A DNA stretch of 64,000 bases, from NCBI GenBank assembly GCA_964019155.1, contig OZ025240.1, forward strand, positions 24,667,536 through 24,731,535. The letters are read 5' to 3'. This stretch comes from Osedax fenrisi (taxonomy: Eukaryota; Annelida; Polychaeta; Sabellida; Siboglinidae). How positions within the stretch are numbered: the first letter of the stretch is position 1; each line of letters starts with the position of its first letter. A program made the translations under genes and the position numbers. Of the stretch, positions 14,401-23,800 are shown piece after piece. Under the pieces are notes generated by a model that was not told the origin of the DNA, ran no database searches, and was given only the letters and a program-made list of their open reading frames with translations.

Positions 14401-15933
14401 AGGGAGTGTTATATCTTTGCTTCGCAAAATCTTTGGTTATACTATAAGCATTTATCAATATATTTATAGTTACAAGTATATTTAATTTATTTTATTGGTA
14501 AATATGTATATAATATTATGTATTTTATTATGAGATGAATATTAAATTAATCTAGTAAGACTTGAGGATACTCTTGGATTACATTATATAATAGTTAAAT
14601 AATATGTTATCGTGAAAGTATGTAATACATTTATGTTATTTATAATATTAGAGAAATATGAGATATATTAAAATTATAATTAATATATACTAAAATATTA
14701 TAAAATGATATGGTACCTTTATCATTTGACATTAATATGTTATTATAGCTCAATTGCATGTGTATATGTAAGATTAAATATCATATAGTATTCAAAATAT
14801 TTGATTAAGGATTATTTTGATTAATTATACTTTATATAATATAATACCTTATGAAATAAAAAACAATCCAAGAACTATCATGTCATTTATTATATCTATT
14901 TAAATAATATCCACATGTATCTGTATGATATACCATATAGTAAAATAAATTAAAAAATATTACATAAGACAATTCAAATTACTATTCGATTTGTTGTAGA
15001 TTACTTCACTATTCATCTCATATAAATTAAATACATATGTTTTATTAGAATATTTATCGATTTAATCAATTAAAAATATTTATTAAAGTTTGTATATTTA
15101 TAAATTATAATTGTACATCTAACAATATATGTTTATACTATAAATAATATTAATAAGTATTATGTATAGTGTTCTCAAATGACTTAGCTACTTATCTCCC
15201 TAATTCCATCATACAACATTATTTCATCCCAGATTATGTAAATTCGTATTTTGTTTTACTTTTATTATATTTTGTATTTATATTTGATAAAGTTAAATTT
15301 TAATTTAAATAAAATATTACAAATATATTTGTATTTTATAATGTTACGAACTGATTTGTATACCTGATTAGCATCAGTAGCAACAGTTATAATATAAGTC
15401 TCTCAAAATGAAGTTTATAGTGTAGAATTATAGTAGTCGTTGTAAAAAGCTAAAGTATTAAATGTGTTTAATATAAAGTTAGATATCCCATTATCCGTTA
15501 TCATCAACTAAGTAATGTATTAATCATAAGTGATTAGAGCAAGTCTGTTACCATGTTTAATCTTCAACGATGAATGTAACTCTAGTTTGTAAACAGTGCA
15601 TTTATAATGAATACATTAACAATACAATATCTCCAATTGTATCCAATGAATCATTCATATTAGATTTGCTCTATATTTACAATAAATTGTATAAGTAAAT
15701 ATCTAGATTGGTTAAAAAAAATACCACAACTAGGTATTATTTTACTTCCTGTTATGTTCCGAATAAATAATTTCCTAATAATATATATATATATATATAT
15801 AAATATTGATAATTTATCACAGGTGCCAGTTAAAGATGCATTTAAATTCGTGTCTCAGGAAAATGATGAAAACAAACCCGTGCTTCCAACCTCGTTACGA
15901 TTCATGGTAATGTGGTACCTAAACTCCACGTAA
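152..15933 (+). CDS. NUDT14: UDP-sugar diphosphatase, NUDT14-like (six exons, 5' partial)
   Basis: Nudix hydrolase of the NUDT14 type, a cytosolic Mg-dependent enzyme that splits UDP-glucose (and ADP-ribose) into sugar phosphate plus UMP/AMP. Exons are 152-195, 1946-2010, 8322-8450, 9499-9592, 12328-12439 and 15823-15933. All five junctions keep frame with GT donors and AG acceptors, giving 184 residues plus TAA. The family landmarks appear in order: WDCVNKFDS, VFVKQFRP, GITIELCAGLRDKPG, the Nudix-box core EEVLEECGY, MTYYTVEVTDKQK, and GGGLDSEGELIE. The usual R of the Nudix REUxEE motif is E here; the catalytic EE pair is kept. The human protein is about 220 residues, so some 30 N-terminal residues should be encoded upstream of this window. 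Exon codons favour G/C in third position, unlike the AT-rich introns. The 3' end faces the - strand gene ending at 16532. Confident on family; exon edges are inferred from phase. Confidence 0.93.
203..248. repeat. CA-rich microsatellite at the donor of the 152-195 exon
   Basis: Irregular (CA)n/(CCCACA) tract starting a few bases inside the intron. It is the first of several simple repeats that hug NUDT14 exon borders. The rest of this intron (to 1945) is AT-rich with (TA)n stretches and no recognisable gene. Confidence 0.8.
647..739. repeat. (TA)n microsatellite
   Basis: About 90 bp of alternating TA with one GTAT interruption near 677. The YIYIYI reading frame across it is an artefact. Confidence 0.95.
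1862..1945 (+). repeat. 9-bp minisatellite forming a splice acceptor
   Basis: Tandem units of CCCTACAAC and variants (CTCCTACAA, CCTATAACC) run into the exon at 1946. The last unit reads CTCCTACAG, so the acceptor AG is a one-base variant of the array unit. The C-rich array occupies the place of the polypyrimidine tract. Confidence 0.85.
1946..2010 (+). CDS. NUDT14: NUDT14 exon encoding VFVKQFRP strand
   Basis: Encodes VGILLHNVSRDVLVFVKQFRP in two runs (VGILLHNVSRD then VLVFVKQFRP), matching the beta strands ahead of the active site in NUDT14. It enters after AG at 1944-1945 and leaves by C|GTTAGT in phase 1. Minisatellites lie directly on both sides. Confidence 0.9.
2031..2322 (+). repeat. 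17-bp minisatellite with branch-site-like CTAAC
   Basis: About 17 units of CTAACTAGGTCACTAGG and variants, starting some 20 bases downstream of the donor at 2011. Every unit carries CTAAC, which resembles a splicing branch-site core. One unit is expanded near 2075-2105. Whether the motif is used is unknown. Confidence 0.88.
2503..2694. other. G+C-rich island open on both strands, possible exon
   Basis: This intronic island is balanced in composition, unlike its surroundings. The - strand is open for 63 codons (includes SYILLDIGVWEIHSFDA); the + strand is open for about 43 codons (includes YDRIKRVYFPYSDV then TAG). Neither matches a family I know, and the two readings exclude each other as evidence. 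It could be an exon of a nested gene or a decayed repeat. Confidence 0.3.
2738..3060. repeat. CA-rich tract (CACATA/CACACA)
   Basis: Roughly 300 bp of CA-rich simple sequence with ACATAC and CCCACA variants, interrupted near 2970-3030. Reading frames across it are low-complexity artefacts. It immediately precedes a decayed LINE copy. Confidence 0.9.
3118..3993 (+). pseudogene. Decayed 3' end of the same LINE family as 4683-7836
   Basis: The segment from 3135 aligns by eye with the last ~60 codons of the intact LINE (shared AACACTAGACTTTTACGTAA and the following Asn/Thr-rich stretch) but carries frameshifts. Its 3' UTR matches the intact copy (AATGATGTG) and it ends in a (CAA)n tail at 3976-3990. 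A 604-bp TTAA-flanked MITE splits the 3' UTR just before the tail. Confidence 0.75.
3358..3961. mobile_element. 604-bp MITE with TTAA target duplication
   Basis: TTAA at 3354-3357 and 3962-3965 flank inverted ends GGGCCGGCGTAACCTT and AAGGTTACGCCTGCCC (16 bp, one mismatch). TTAA duplication is the hallmark of piggyBac-type insertion, although the tips do not match the usual CCY tip, so the superfamily is uncertain. The interior is AT-rich with no transposase frame. Confidence 0.75.
4131..4680. repeat. CAGTACTG/(CA)n minisatellite, upstream half
   Basis: About eleven units of CCCAGTACTGACTA + (CA)n, the later ones also carrying CATAAGCACA. Unit length varies (about 35-55 bp) through the (CA)n part. 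Each unit holds the 8-bp palindrome CAGTACTG. The array continues at 7837 after the LINE. CVCVCV frames across it are artefacts. Confidence 0.92.
4683..4856 (+). CDS. C-terminal end of upstream LINE frame, closed by TGA-CTA
   Basis: 57 codons run open from the left junction to TGA at 4854-4856, in the same frame as the APE-RT frame. They include NNKVNWKTKPLNVPNELF and the repeated DELTSTT/DELTSTN. After TGA, 29 sense codons (including LINARSL, the usual first strand of an APE domain) lead to the first ATG at 4944. The stop sits in the context TGA CTA, a known readthrough-prone context. It may be the end of ORF1, or a mutated codon inside one long frame. Confidence 0.6.
   Translation, partial: YELRQKIDNNKVNWKTKPLNVPNELFTDWTTSFTNYINNKDELTSTTDELTSTNKHT
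4857..7655 (+). CDS. LINE ORF2: AP endonuclease plus reverse transcriptase
   Basis: Encodes the enzyme for target-primed reverse transcription in the nucleus. The first ATG is at 4944 (903 codons), but the conserved APE start LINARSL lies upstream of it at about 4896, so the working protein probably begins earlier through readthrough or non-AUG initiation. Residues below count from 4944. APE motifs: TESW near 11-14, GGGIALL near 45, GDFN near 118, TDH near 182. RT motifs: NYRPISQLP near 467, LDLSSAFD near 540, GVPQGSILSPILF near 595, catalytic YADD near 630, KYLGV near 698. The C terminus carries the RWNKLPPQLR motif seen at the end of many CR1/L2/Jockey-group elements. No RNase H or PHD finger is evident. 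Clade within CR1/L2/Rex1 is not resolved. Confidence 0.93.
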   Translation, partial: LNNSINYLSLTLINARSLTANIDIITNFIMEYRFSIIAITESWLKNVDTVIPAGLKSLGYSFIQKCRSDGRNGGGIALLVKNHITIIPQPEICTSNCDFLFTKLKIKNNIIPILLVYRPPNNCHTTFALEFTNFIHEHNYDNLVILGDFNFHYDSDKLHHQDFKRLCNELNLTQHVNFATHTHGHILDLILTYNHSNILIHKPTRSTLLTDHYAINSQLNILNSSPRQTLLTYRCIRKINIDEFSSDFISMINKTQITVLNLNTILKQLLNQHAPLKTNYLTIHNETPWFNSKLNNLKVLFRKSCRLFTKSPSHSNLIDLRKNRYIYRNELKSTKTDYFTNKINDCSHDYKRLYSITKTLLGNNKNSTLPHFPDDQLCKKFAEYFKDKINTICNRLSCTFDPLYNAPQILPCTSTLTHFTVPTNTAIYNYIVTARCSSPHDPIPLYLIKKLASTLTLTYKNIIDDSLLTGTIPNLLKNAIITPIIKKTNLDSSEFSNYRPISQLPLLTKILEKTVYTQLSHYLTENMLLDIRQNAFRKLHSTETTVLSLFDDLYNSLDTGQPIQLILLDLSSAFDTLRHDILLERLRNIGIQDVTMEWFSNFIKDRNYSIKIRNNYSKSYTIDHGVPQGSILSPILFSIYLIPLQTIMKRYPSITYNLYADDIELHATITNSTQLQDCLNELQNWLTNNNLLLNHNKTELLNITNDPNTYFPEIIINQHKIIPTNSVKYLGVNFNNKLNLDKHYSLLTQSTTAQLFNIKKIRPYLNRNTTKLLTQTLILSRLQYCNSLFTGTEKLKIDKLDKIINRSIRNIYRLQKTDYTTSITDLRKKLNWLNTEDSINYKILTILKKTITYNLPYNLRNKIKHKPNTRLLRNNNSTILHQPITHCIKYERRKFSSSSTIRWNKLPPQLRNQNISINIFKKKLKKFLIDKH
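7837..8272. repeat. CAGTACTG/(CA)n minisatellite, downstream half
   Basis: Eight further units of the array at 4131-4680, in the same orientation, ending about 50 bp before the NUDT14 exon at 8322. Unit content (CATAAGCACACCCAGTACTG then (CA)n) is the same on both sides of the LINE, so the LINE split one array. Confidence 0.92.
8322..8450 (+). CDS. NUDT14: NUDT14 exon encoding GITIELCAGLRDKPG
   Basis: Entered after CCACAG, with CC completing a Pro codon from the previous exon; leaves by CCTG|GTTAGA in phase 1. It encodes PVYFNSAKTKGAVND, then DGITIELCAGLRDKPG, the conserved segment running into the Nudix box. The donor is followed by near-repeats of ACTAGGGGTC (8456-8478). Confidence 0.92.
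8451..9498. other. Intron, mostly without features
   Basis: It begins with a short ACTAGGGGTC repeat next to the donor, then AT-rich sequence with a (TA)n tract at 9162-9183. I see no coding or mobile element signal. Confidence 0.5.
9499..9592 (+). CDS. NUDT14: NUDT14 exon with Nudix-box core
   Basis: Acceptor GCCACCAG and donor TGTAG|GTTATC. It encodes GKSAAEIAQEEVLEECGY and then DVSLDQLKMIIDC. EEVLEECGY holds the two Glu residues that bind the catalytic metal. It enters completing Gly from the previous exon and ends in phase 2. Confidence 0.93.
9593..12327. other. AT-rich intron with (TA)n tracts and a LINE tail
   Basis: Holds (TA)n tracts near 9663-9691, 9885-9910, 10610-10641, 11197-11231 and 11447-11472. 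A LINE 3' terminus is noted separately at 12086. Nothing else is recognisable. Confidence 0.5.
12086..12131 (+). mobile_element. Solo LINE 3' terminus
   Basis: TTTTTGATCTCGGTCATCAA followed by CTGAATCTGATATT is shared with the end of the decayed LINE at 32154-32200 (one base different) and, in part, with 50458-50486. It looks like a severely 5'-truncated copy ending in a TAT/ATT-rich tail. Confidence 0.65.
12328..12439 (+). CDS. NUDT14: NUDT14 exon encoding TVEVTDKQK and GGGLDSEGELIE
   Basis: Acceptor ACATCAG, with G completing Arg from the previous exon; ends in phase 0 at GAG|GTTGTT. It encodes SMTYYTVEVTDKQK and SEGGGLDSEGELIETYE, matching the strand-helix region after the Nudix box. The donor is also the first base of a ~31-bp minisatellite. 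Reading on past the donor gives a stop within ten codons. Confidence 0.93.
12440..12999 (+). repeat. 31-bp minisatellite that begins at the splice donor
   Basis: About 18 units beginning GTTGTTACCATTACC and ending CGGAATGAG/CGGAATAAG, so every unit boundary recreates an (A/G)AG|GTTGTT donor-like site. The first boundary is the true NUDT14 donor at 12439/12440. Because 31 is not a multiple of three, repetitive frames appear in all three phases; they are not genes. Confidence 0.92.
13000..15822. other. Intron remainder
   Basis: AT-rich; contains the MITE at 13981-14436 and a short (TA)n at 15781-15800. No other coding or mobile sequence is recognisable. Confidence 0.5.
13981..14436. mobile_element. 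456-bp MITE, CCAAAGATTTT ends
   Basis: The left end CCAAAGATTTTCCGAAGG and the inverted right end CCAAAGATTTTGCGAAGC match over about 32 bp with three or four mismatches and continue into ATATAACACT. The interior is AT-rich and non-coding. No convincing target-site duplication is visible, so the superfamily is open. Confidence 0.7.
15823..15933 (+). CDS. NUDT14: NUDT14 terminal exon
   Basis: Acceptor ATCACAG, phase 0. 36 codons then TAA at 15931. It encodes VPVKDAFKFVSQENDENKP and ends LRFMVMWYLNST, matching the last helix of NUDT14 (small residue-rich segment before the terminal W-x-L). A candidate AATAAA lies near 16240. Confidence 0.92.
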   Translation: MPVKDAFKFVSQENDENKPVLPTSLRFMVMWYLNST

Positions 15934-16531
15934 CCTTGCAACATTCAGTGCAATATCACCATTATATAACATTTATTATGTTACGCTTGTATTATTAATC
16001 GTAGATAATTATATAACGGACAATTCAATAATTCGCTATATTTTATTCTATATTCGTATTTTATTTATACATTATTTTATTGTTACTCTTTATTATTTAT
16101 TGTTACTTTTATGATAATATTTGATAGTCGTACTATTTGTTATTGTATAACTGAATATATCAATTATATATCAAAGTTATAATATTGTTATTAATATTAT
16201 AGATATTTTTACATTGGATTTTATAATAACTGGTTTATTAATAAAATATCAATTTCTCTTTAGTCTAAATTATTTACATTTATATATGAAATTTGCTTGT
16301 TGTATATATATATATATAGCAGTGTATTTTAAATCATTTTTAATTGATACATATGTTGTAACAATACACATTAAGAATTAAAATTAATTATTAAATTATT
16401 TTTATAAATTTATAGAACATATTAAATAACATATTTTTATTAACGTATACGCGTATCTTAATATATCTTTATATTCGATCAAAGATCGCGCGCTTAATCT
16501 CTTACCTTCCCTATCTCGAGCCGGGTGTATC
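15934..16531. other. Convergent intergenic region between two genes
   Basis: About 600 bp separating the NUDT14 stop from the stop of the - strand gene. It should hold both 3' UTRs. It is AT-rich with AATAAA-like strings on both strands and no other feature. Confidence 0.5.
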
Positions 16532-16664
16532 TCACGTAATCGACGACATTAAATCGAAGGGTGAGATCTGTTTCACCGAGCTGAAGCTCTGCTTAGCTTC
16601 GACGACCAGCCGCTGTATGTTGACCGGTGGTGTGGGGTTTTCGGAGGTCAGTTTCTGCACGTAC
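16532..16664 (-). CDS. Terminal exon, unknown protein
   Basis: Enters after CTCGTAG and reads RYVQKLTSENPTPPVNIQR, then LVVEAKQSFSS and SPFDLMSSIT before TGA. Codons are G/C-ending as in NUDT14, which supports it as real coding sequence. The G after the acceptor completes Arg with AG of the previous exon. No family recognised. Confidence 0.72.
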
Positions 16665-17816
16665 CTACGAGTGTAATAGGCAGTGGGTAAGAGTGCGCGC
16701 GTTAAGATTAGCCCGTTACATTCGTATGTATATTTGCAACATTATCATGTAACATTTTCTGTATATATTTAACATTGTAACATTTTCTGTATATTTGTAA
16801 CATTGTTATAGAAAAGTCTAGCAACCTATGTTATAGGTATATACAACATATATGTTATAGAATATTAACTTTGGAAGTATTCGTACGGTTGTATAAATCA
16901 TATAGGTGTTTCATGATGATTACTATATCGATATTGGGACCTGTATTACCAATTGCCTCCGTGTATAACGATGGGTATAGAACACTTTTAGTTTATATTG
17001 TACAATAATTGAATTGAATATTGATTTAACGATCATTTAACCTTCAACATAACACCCCATCTATTAAAATAATCGAATATTGATTTAACGATCTTTTAAC
17101 CTTCAACACCCCCCCCCCCCCACTGCCACTAATCATGTTGCTGACCTCATTCCGTCCGTTATGTCCGAGTAGAGTTCATAGACCGGAGACTCTTGCTTGG
17201 CATTCTCGATCTTCTTCTTGATGTTCACAGGCATAGTGTCTACACCATTACAGCATTATTGTATGAATGCACTTGGTAGGAGTTACTCTTATATATATAT
17301 ACAGAGATTTTATCTAATGAGTAGTCAATTTGTATAAAATAGTATATAAGTTGTATATACATATGTTTGTAACTTATTAATATAAGTTTGTAAATTTATT
17401 AATATAAGTATGTGTATATTTATATATATATATATACACATACATGATTAACTATACTAGTAAACCTATATCTAATTCAAGTTCTGCGGAATCTACATGA
17501 GAACCCATATACCCGCAGCACTTATTCTTCATAGACTTCAGGAATAGGCCCAAAGTCAGGTTTCCCGTGCAATCCATGAGGAACGGTAGTCTATTAATAG
17601 AATTCATCGTTAGCGTAATAGTATTCGCGTTACATCATCATTATTGGGCCTATGCAGCAGCATATTACGTCATCTAATAATTATAATACAACGAATAGGA
17701 ATGATATGATCGCATTAAGACGTTCACTAAAGTGACTTCTCATAGGTATATCATTTTTAATTATTTGTTTTAATTCAATTAACATTTTTAATTTATATTT
17801 ATACATTTACATATAT

Positions 17817-17866
<50 letters not shown>

Positions 17867-20800
17867 CTAAAGTAAACATGAAACTTCCAACTGTTAAAAC
17901 CATTGTTCCAGCTATACCAGCTATAAGAAGATTCTTATTTTTATCAAAGTATTTAAATTGTTTCTTGCCTATAGTATAGTTATATTTAATATATATATCA
18001 TATTTTATATGTTATTAGGTATCATAAATGATAATTTATGAGTACACTTATTTATTATATAAAAAAAATCATAACCTAAATGTATTGAATAAAAATTACA
18101 TATTTTAAATTAAATAGTTAGTTAATACTATATAATATCTAATAACCTATATATAATTCTATTAATGTATTTTAAGAGTTTATTAATAATATAAATGTGT
18201 GACTCTTACATGCAGCGAGTTAGTATCACATATCACCTACTGCTGTAACGCATATCCTTCATACATCTCTTTTTCAAATACAAAATAAGTTATTAATTTA
18301 AAAAAAAAGAAAATTATAGCGGGACACATCACTCAATTTTGTTCTTTTAATAAATATTTCACATATTATTATTTATTGAAATATAGAAACTATAACAAAT
18401 TATTTGTATATATAGAGAGATATCATTTTAATTGATGTAGTATTGATATATAGATAACTCCTCATGTACTTTATTCTATAGCATACACCGCTAATTTAAT
18501 TGATATATAGAATTTATGTTTTAAAACCTTTTCTAAAAAATATTAAAAATATAAACTCCAAAATAAATAATTAAACTATCTATATAATTATTAATAATTA
18601 TAATAATATTAGAAATAAATATTATATACTATTATTAGATTAGCTAATTAGATATCCTGCATACATATCACTTATTTCTTCATATAGTTAATGTAATAAG
18701 TTGTATCAGTATTGTGACTATGTGAATATAATAATTAATATCAGATTAGTAGGAAATACCATTTGTGTAATTTAAAATGCAGTGCATTTAAATAGTTTAC
18801 ATTATTATCGATGTATCATAAACTTATAATAAATATCTTATATAATGAAATTATTATTATATTTAATTTATAATAATGTTTAGTAATATAAATATATATA
18901 TGGTGATATAATTATATTTATAAATTAAGTTAAATTCTACTAGGATTATTAAAGTAAATTTACTCTCAAACAAATAATTACAAACATTTGAATTTGTTAT
19001 CAACAGATTGAATAAAATAATCTTGATCACATGAACATGTATTATTCGAACACACAGAATCAGGGATGAATCGTTTACAGAATCTAGTAGTTTCACATTT
19101 GTTGTAGAAAATGGATCCTGTTAGTATAATATGTGAAAATACATTAACTACATTAATATTCAATAATATACAATTAAAATATATATTAATATTCAAACAT
19201 GTAATACTTTATACTAATATAGGCATGGAGTTAGAAAGGTATTTTAGAAGGAGAATCCATCACATTTATATATATATAGTTCAGTTGACTAGGCTTCAGA
19301 AATACAAGTAGTAGGACACCGGTTAAAAATCACCCTTATCAATAAAATAGCTATTAAAATAATAGTTGGAATTCAACTTATATAACCAGCAAACAATAAC
19401 AGCAAATTTAAATACATAGTAATGCAGTAATAAATGTTGACAGATTGAAATATATTTTAAGATATTGATTATTAAATCAGGCTTTAATACTTGATTATTA
19501 AAGCCGTAAAAATATGTTTTACAAACTTTTAAATCGGTGATTCAAAGATGATTTTTTTATATATCAGAATGTTCGAAAATCTTATTAAAATGTCTTTATA
19601 AATTGCTTTAATAATTATTATATGTTATATAATAGCTGTATAATAAATATGCTGTTATTGTTTGCTGGATAATTTTGTATACAAAATTATCGTCACAAAA
19701 CCTATATTAACACGATAGCGAATTCTAAGTGGTATTAGCATAGGCATAGACCTATGTAGTATAGCTATTAGTATAGGGATATTAGCATATATCAAGGTAC
19801 TATACGTAAATTAAGTCCACAGTAGGGATTAAGTCCACCTATATGATATAAGGATTCCAGCTCAAAATAATAATAACACATGTAAGTCTACCAAGTCACG
19901 GTTACCTTTTTTGTTGTAAGAGTACGCAGTAATCTCGGATACTTTCAACGCGTGCATGTGAGTGACTTCTATGTATTTAGAGGCGTAGCCGATATTGCAT
20001 TGGTACTGGTAGAAGTCGGACGTCTCGTCGCTGTACTGCGGGTGTAGTGTAGGACATGACGTGTGAAGGTGTAGGACATGACGAGTGTAGGTGTATGAGA
20101 CGAAGAAGTGTGATGATATTAATGTTTGTTGTGATGTTATGATGTAGGTATTATTTTATTATATATACCTATTGGGAAAGTAACCGAATACGGACACTCT
20201 CGGTATCTCAGAAACCATAACTCCTACAAAAAAAATGTAATGAATAAAATATTCATAATTATATAAATAGTCTAAATAAGTATATTTTATTTTATAATTA
20301 GAAAAAATATTGCTGATATATCCAATAAACTGATTTTTTATTACCTTTTTAAATTTATGAAAACAATTTCAACTTAAAACCTTCTAAAGAATATACAAAT
20401 GTATCGATATAAAATATAACACTATATTATTAAAAAAAATAAAGCATTCTAAAAATTATATATATAATTTATATATTTGTTATCAAATATTCATTATGTT
20501 CTAAGCATATATGACCTATATATATATATATATATATATATATCTATAGGTCATATAAGTCCCTAATACGGACGATAGGTTGTCCGTCGGACACCCTATA
20601 ACAAATCAGCCCGCAGCGTATTAACTATTCTGATTTTCATAAAAATCACGTGCCATATAATAGTAATACTACCAATAAAGCTAAATCTAAAATTGTTATT
20701 ATTTAGATACTTAAATTTTATTATTAATTAAAAAATGATAAAAATAAATAAATTATTAACTAATTAAATCATAATATATTATTCATAAAATTAATTATAA

Positions 20801-23800
20801 ATAATGTAATTGTGATGTATCTGATTGATACATCAATAATATATAGTTTATCTAGTGGTATATAGGGTGTTCGTATTCGGGGGGTAGGTGTTAATGGTGT
20901 GTAATCAACACATACTGTCTAGTGCTGCACTCTGTATCTAATAGAGTGATAGACAGTATGTGCCACACAACATTAACATATTCTCTTGCATCGGCTCCTG
21001 GTGCCACCCCTAGTAATCGCTTCAGCAATCGGGCTAAGATGCAAGAGAGATCTAGAAGAGGAGATATGTGCCATCTAGAAGCCTACTGAAAAAATCAATG
21101 ACGTTTAATAAAAACAATACAATCATGCCGGATTAACAACGACCGCGTTGTCCATCGATAATATCCAGGATGGAAACGATAAATCGACTACTGGATACTC
21201 AATAAGACTACCAAAAACAATTACTTCCATTGGAACTTGGAATGTAAGAACACTAAATAGAACTGGAAAAATTGAAGAGCTAACTAATGAACTAAGTAGG
21301 TTACAAATGGGATATTGTAGGTCTTTCAGAAACTAGATTAAATGGCTGTGGAGAACTAACGACGAATAAAGGTCACAAAATATAATATAGTGGATGAGAA
21401 AAACGTCAAGAAGGTATCGGATTTATAGTACGAAGGGAACTGATAAACGCAGTACTAAACTATACTACCATATCCAGCCGAGTAATTTCAATACGCTTGA
21501 AAGCAAGTCCAATTAACATCACGATAATACAAATATACGCCCCCTACATCTACATCTAATGATGAAGAAATCGAGCAATTCTATGAAACTGTTGATAATA
21601 CTATACAAGAATCACATAAAAAAGATATATTAATTGTGCAAGGTGATTTCAATGTAAACATTGGAAGTGATGCAAATGAGGAATGGGCTGAATGCGCTGG
21701 GCGATTTGGAATAAGAAATGATAGAGGCCAGAGATTACTAGAATTTGCTGGAAAACACAGACTGGTAGCGGCGAATACATTATTTCACATAAAAAGTCAA
21801 GGTGTGCCACATGGCACTCTCCTAATGGTGAAGTACACAACCAAATAGATTATATCTTAACGCCACAACGTTACAAGTCTAGCATCATTCGCACCAGCAC
21901 AAGAACTTATCCAGGTACAAGCATCAATAGTGATCATGACCTTGTACTATGTAACATGAAACTCAAACTGAAGGTGAATAGAAAACCAAAGACCACACGA
22001 ATACGATTCGATGTCAACAAGCTCACAAATGGAAAGACTGCATATAATTACAAAGACGAATTGGAAAAACACCTAAAAGAGTTATATATTCATAAATTTG
22101 ACCTTACTACATCTTATAAGAAAATTGAAGACAAAATCATTGACTCAGCGACAATAACTATAGGAAAATATAGAAGAAAAAAAAACCATGGATCACAAAC
22201 GACATACTTGATCTGTGCGATGAAAGACGATCTCTTAAAGCAACTAAAAATAATAATAATATAGAACTTATTAGCAAATATAGAAAAGTCAATAATAAAA
22301 TACGCAAAGACATGAATACAGCAAAAGATCAGTGGATACAGATGCAATGTAAATCAATAAATGAAGACATGACATATGGACGATATAACAAAAGAGCATA
22401 TGAAACTCTAAAAAGTCTCACAAAAACGCCAGCAAGAAGCACTTCGATAATATCTTCTATAGAAGATAAGAACGGACAGCCGCTAGCTGAAGAACACTCT
22501 ATTTTAAAGCGATGGACAGAATACTGCCAGGAACTTATAACTATCCTATCAAACCTGATCATAGCGTCATAATCAGTCAGAACACAGATAATGTAGATGA
22601 ACTACCAATTTTAAAATCAGAAGTAGAAGATTCTATACAATAACTAAAAGAAGGTAAATGTCCTGGCATTGATAACATACCTGTTGAGTTACTAAAATAC
22701 GGAGGAGACGCACTCGTTAATGTTTTCACAGAATTATGTCAATTATCATTGTCCGAAAAAGAATGGCCAAAACAATGTACAGAGTCCAAATAGTACCAAT
22801 TCCAAAAAAATGCAATCTCAGAAAGTGTGAGAATTATTGAACTTTGAGACTAATATGCCATTCAAGCAAAATTCTATTGAGAATTATATTGAATAGATTA
22901 ACCTCGCAAGCTGAAGAAGTACTCTCCGAAGAACAAGCTGGTTTTAGGAAGGAAGAAGTACCACTGAGCAGATATTCTATTGTAGAAATCAAATAGAAAA
23001 ATACTTAAAAGTCAAAAAGACTTATATTACAATTTCATAGACTTTAAAAAAGCTTTTGATAGAGTTTGGCATGAGGGACTCTGGTCAACTCTCAATAAAT
23101 ATGGCATCGACTATAATATAACTTTAATGTTTAAATCATTATATACAAATTCCACAAGCGCAATGCTGTTCAATAGTATCCATGTTCAGATGTTCAATAC
23201 AACTGTTGGTGTGATACATGGATGTCTACTATCTCATGTACTCTTAAACTTATTTATTGAAGAGATTATGGCTGGAATTCAAGATGAACATATATCTACA
23301 ATATCAATTGGTGGCCGAAATCTATCTAATCTCAGATTCGCCGATGATATAGATTTGATAGCTGGATCAAACGATGAACTTCAAACACTCTAAAACAAGA
23401 TATCAAATAGTGCTAGTCGGTATGGAATGCAAATTAATGCAGAAAAGAGCAAGATAATGATTAACAGTAATAACAGAAATCTTCACCTACCAACATTCAA
23501 TTATATGGAGAAAAGCTAGAAGAAGTAGACAGTTTAAATATATCGGTGCTACAATTACAAAAGATGGCTCAAGCGACTCTGAGATTAAAATAAGATTAGC
23601 TCAGATCTCATCGGCTAACTACAATCTGGAATATCAAAGATATCCGTTTCAAACTTAAATATTATCTCTATCGCTCTCTATAGTACTGTCTATTCTAACT
23701 TATGGGTGTGAATCTTGGACTATAAGTGCCATTTCCACAAAAAATACAAGGTTTCGAAAACAAATCACATAGAAAACTTCTTGGAATTACATATAGAGAA

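Noticed and set aside
17520..17590. Alternative frame VPHGLHGKPDFGPIPEVYEE ending in stop
   Set aside because: It looks protein-like but uses A/T-ending codons, and the other frame fits both codon preference and exon phase better; not fully excluded.
21649..22562. - strand frames in the RTE element
   Set aside because: Shadows of the decayed + strand APE-RT polyprotein.
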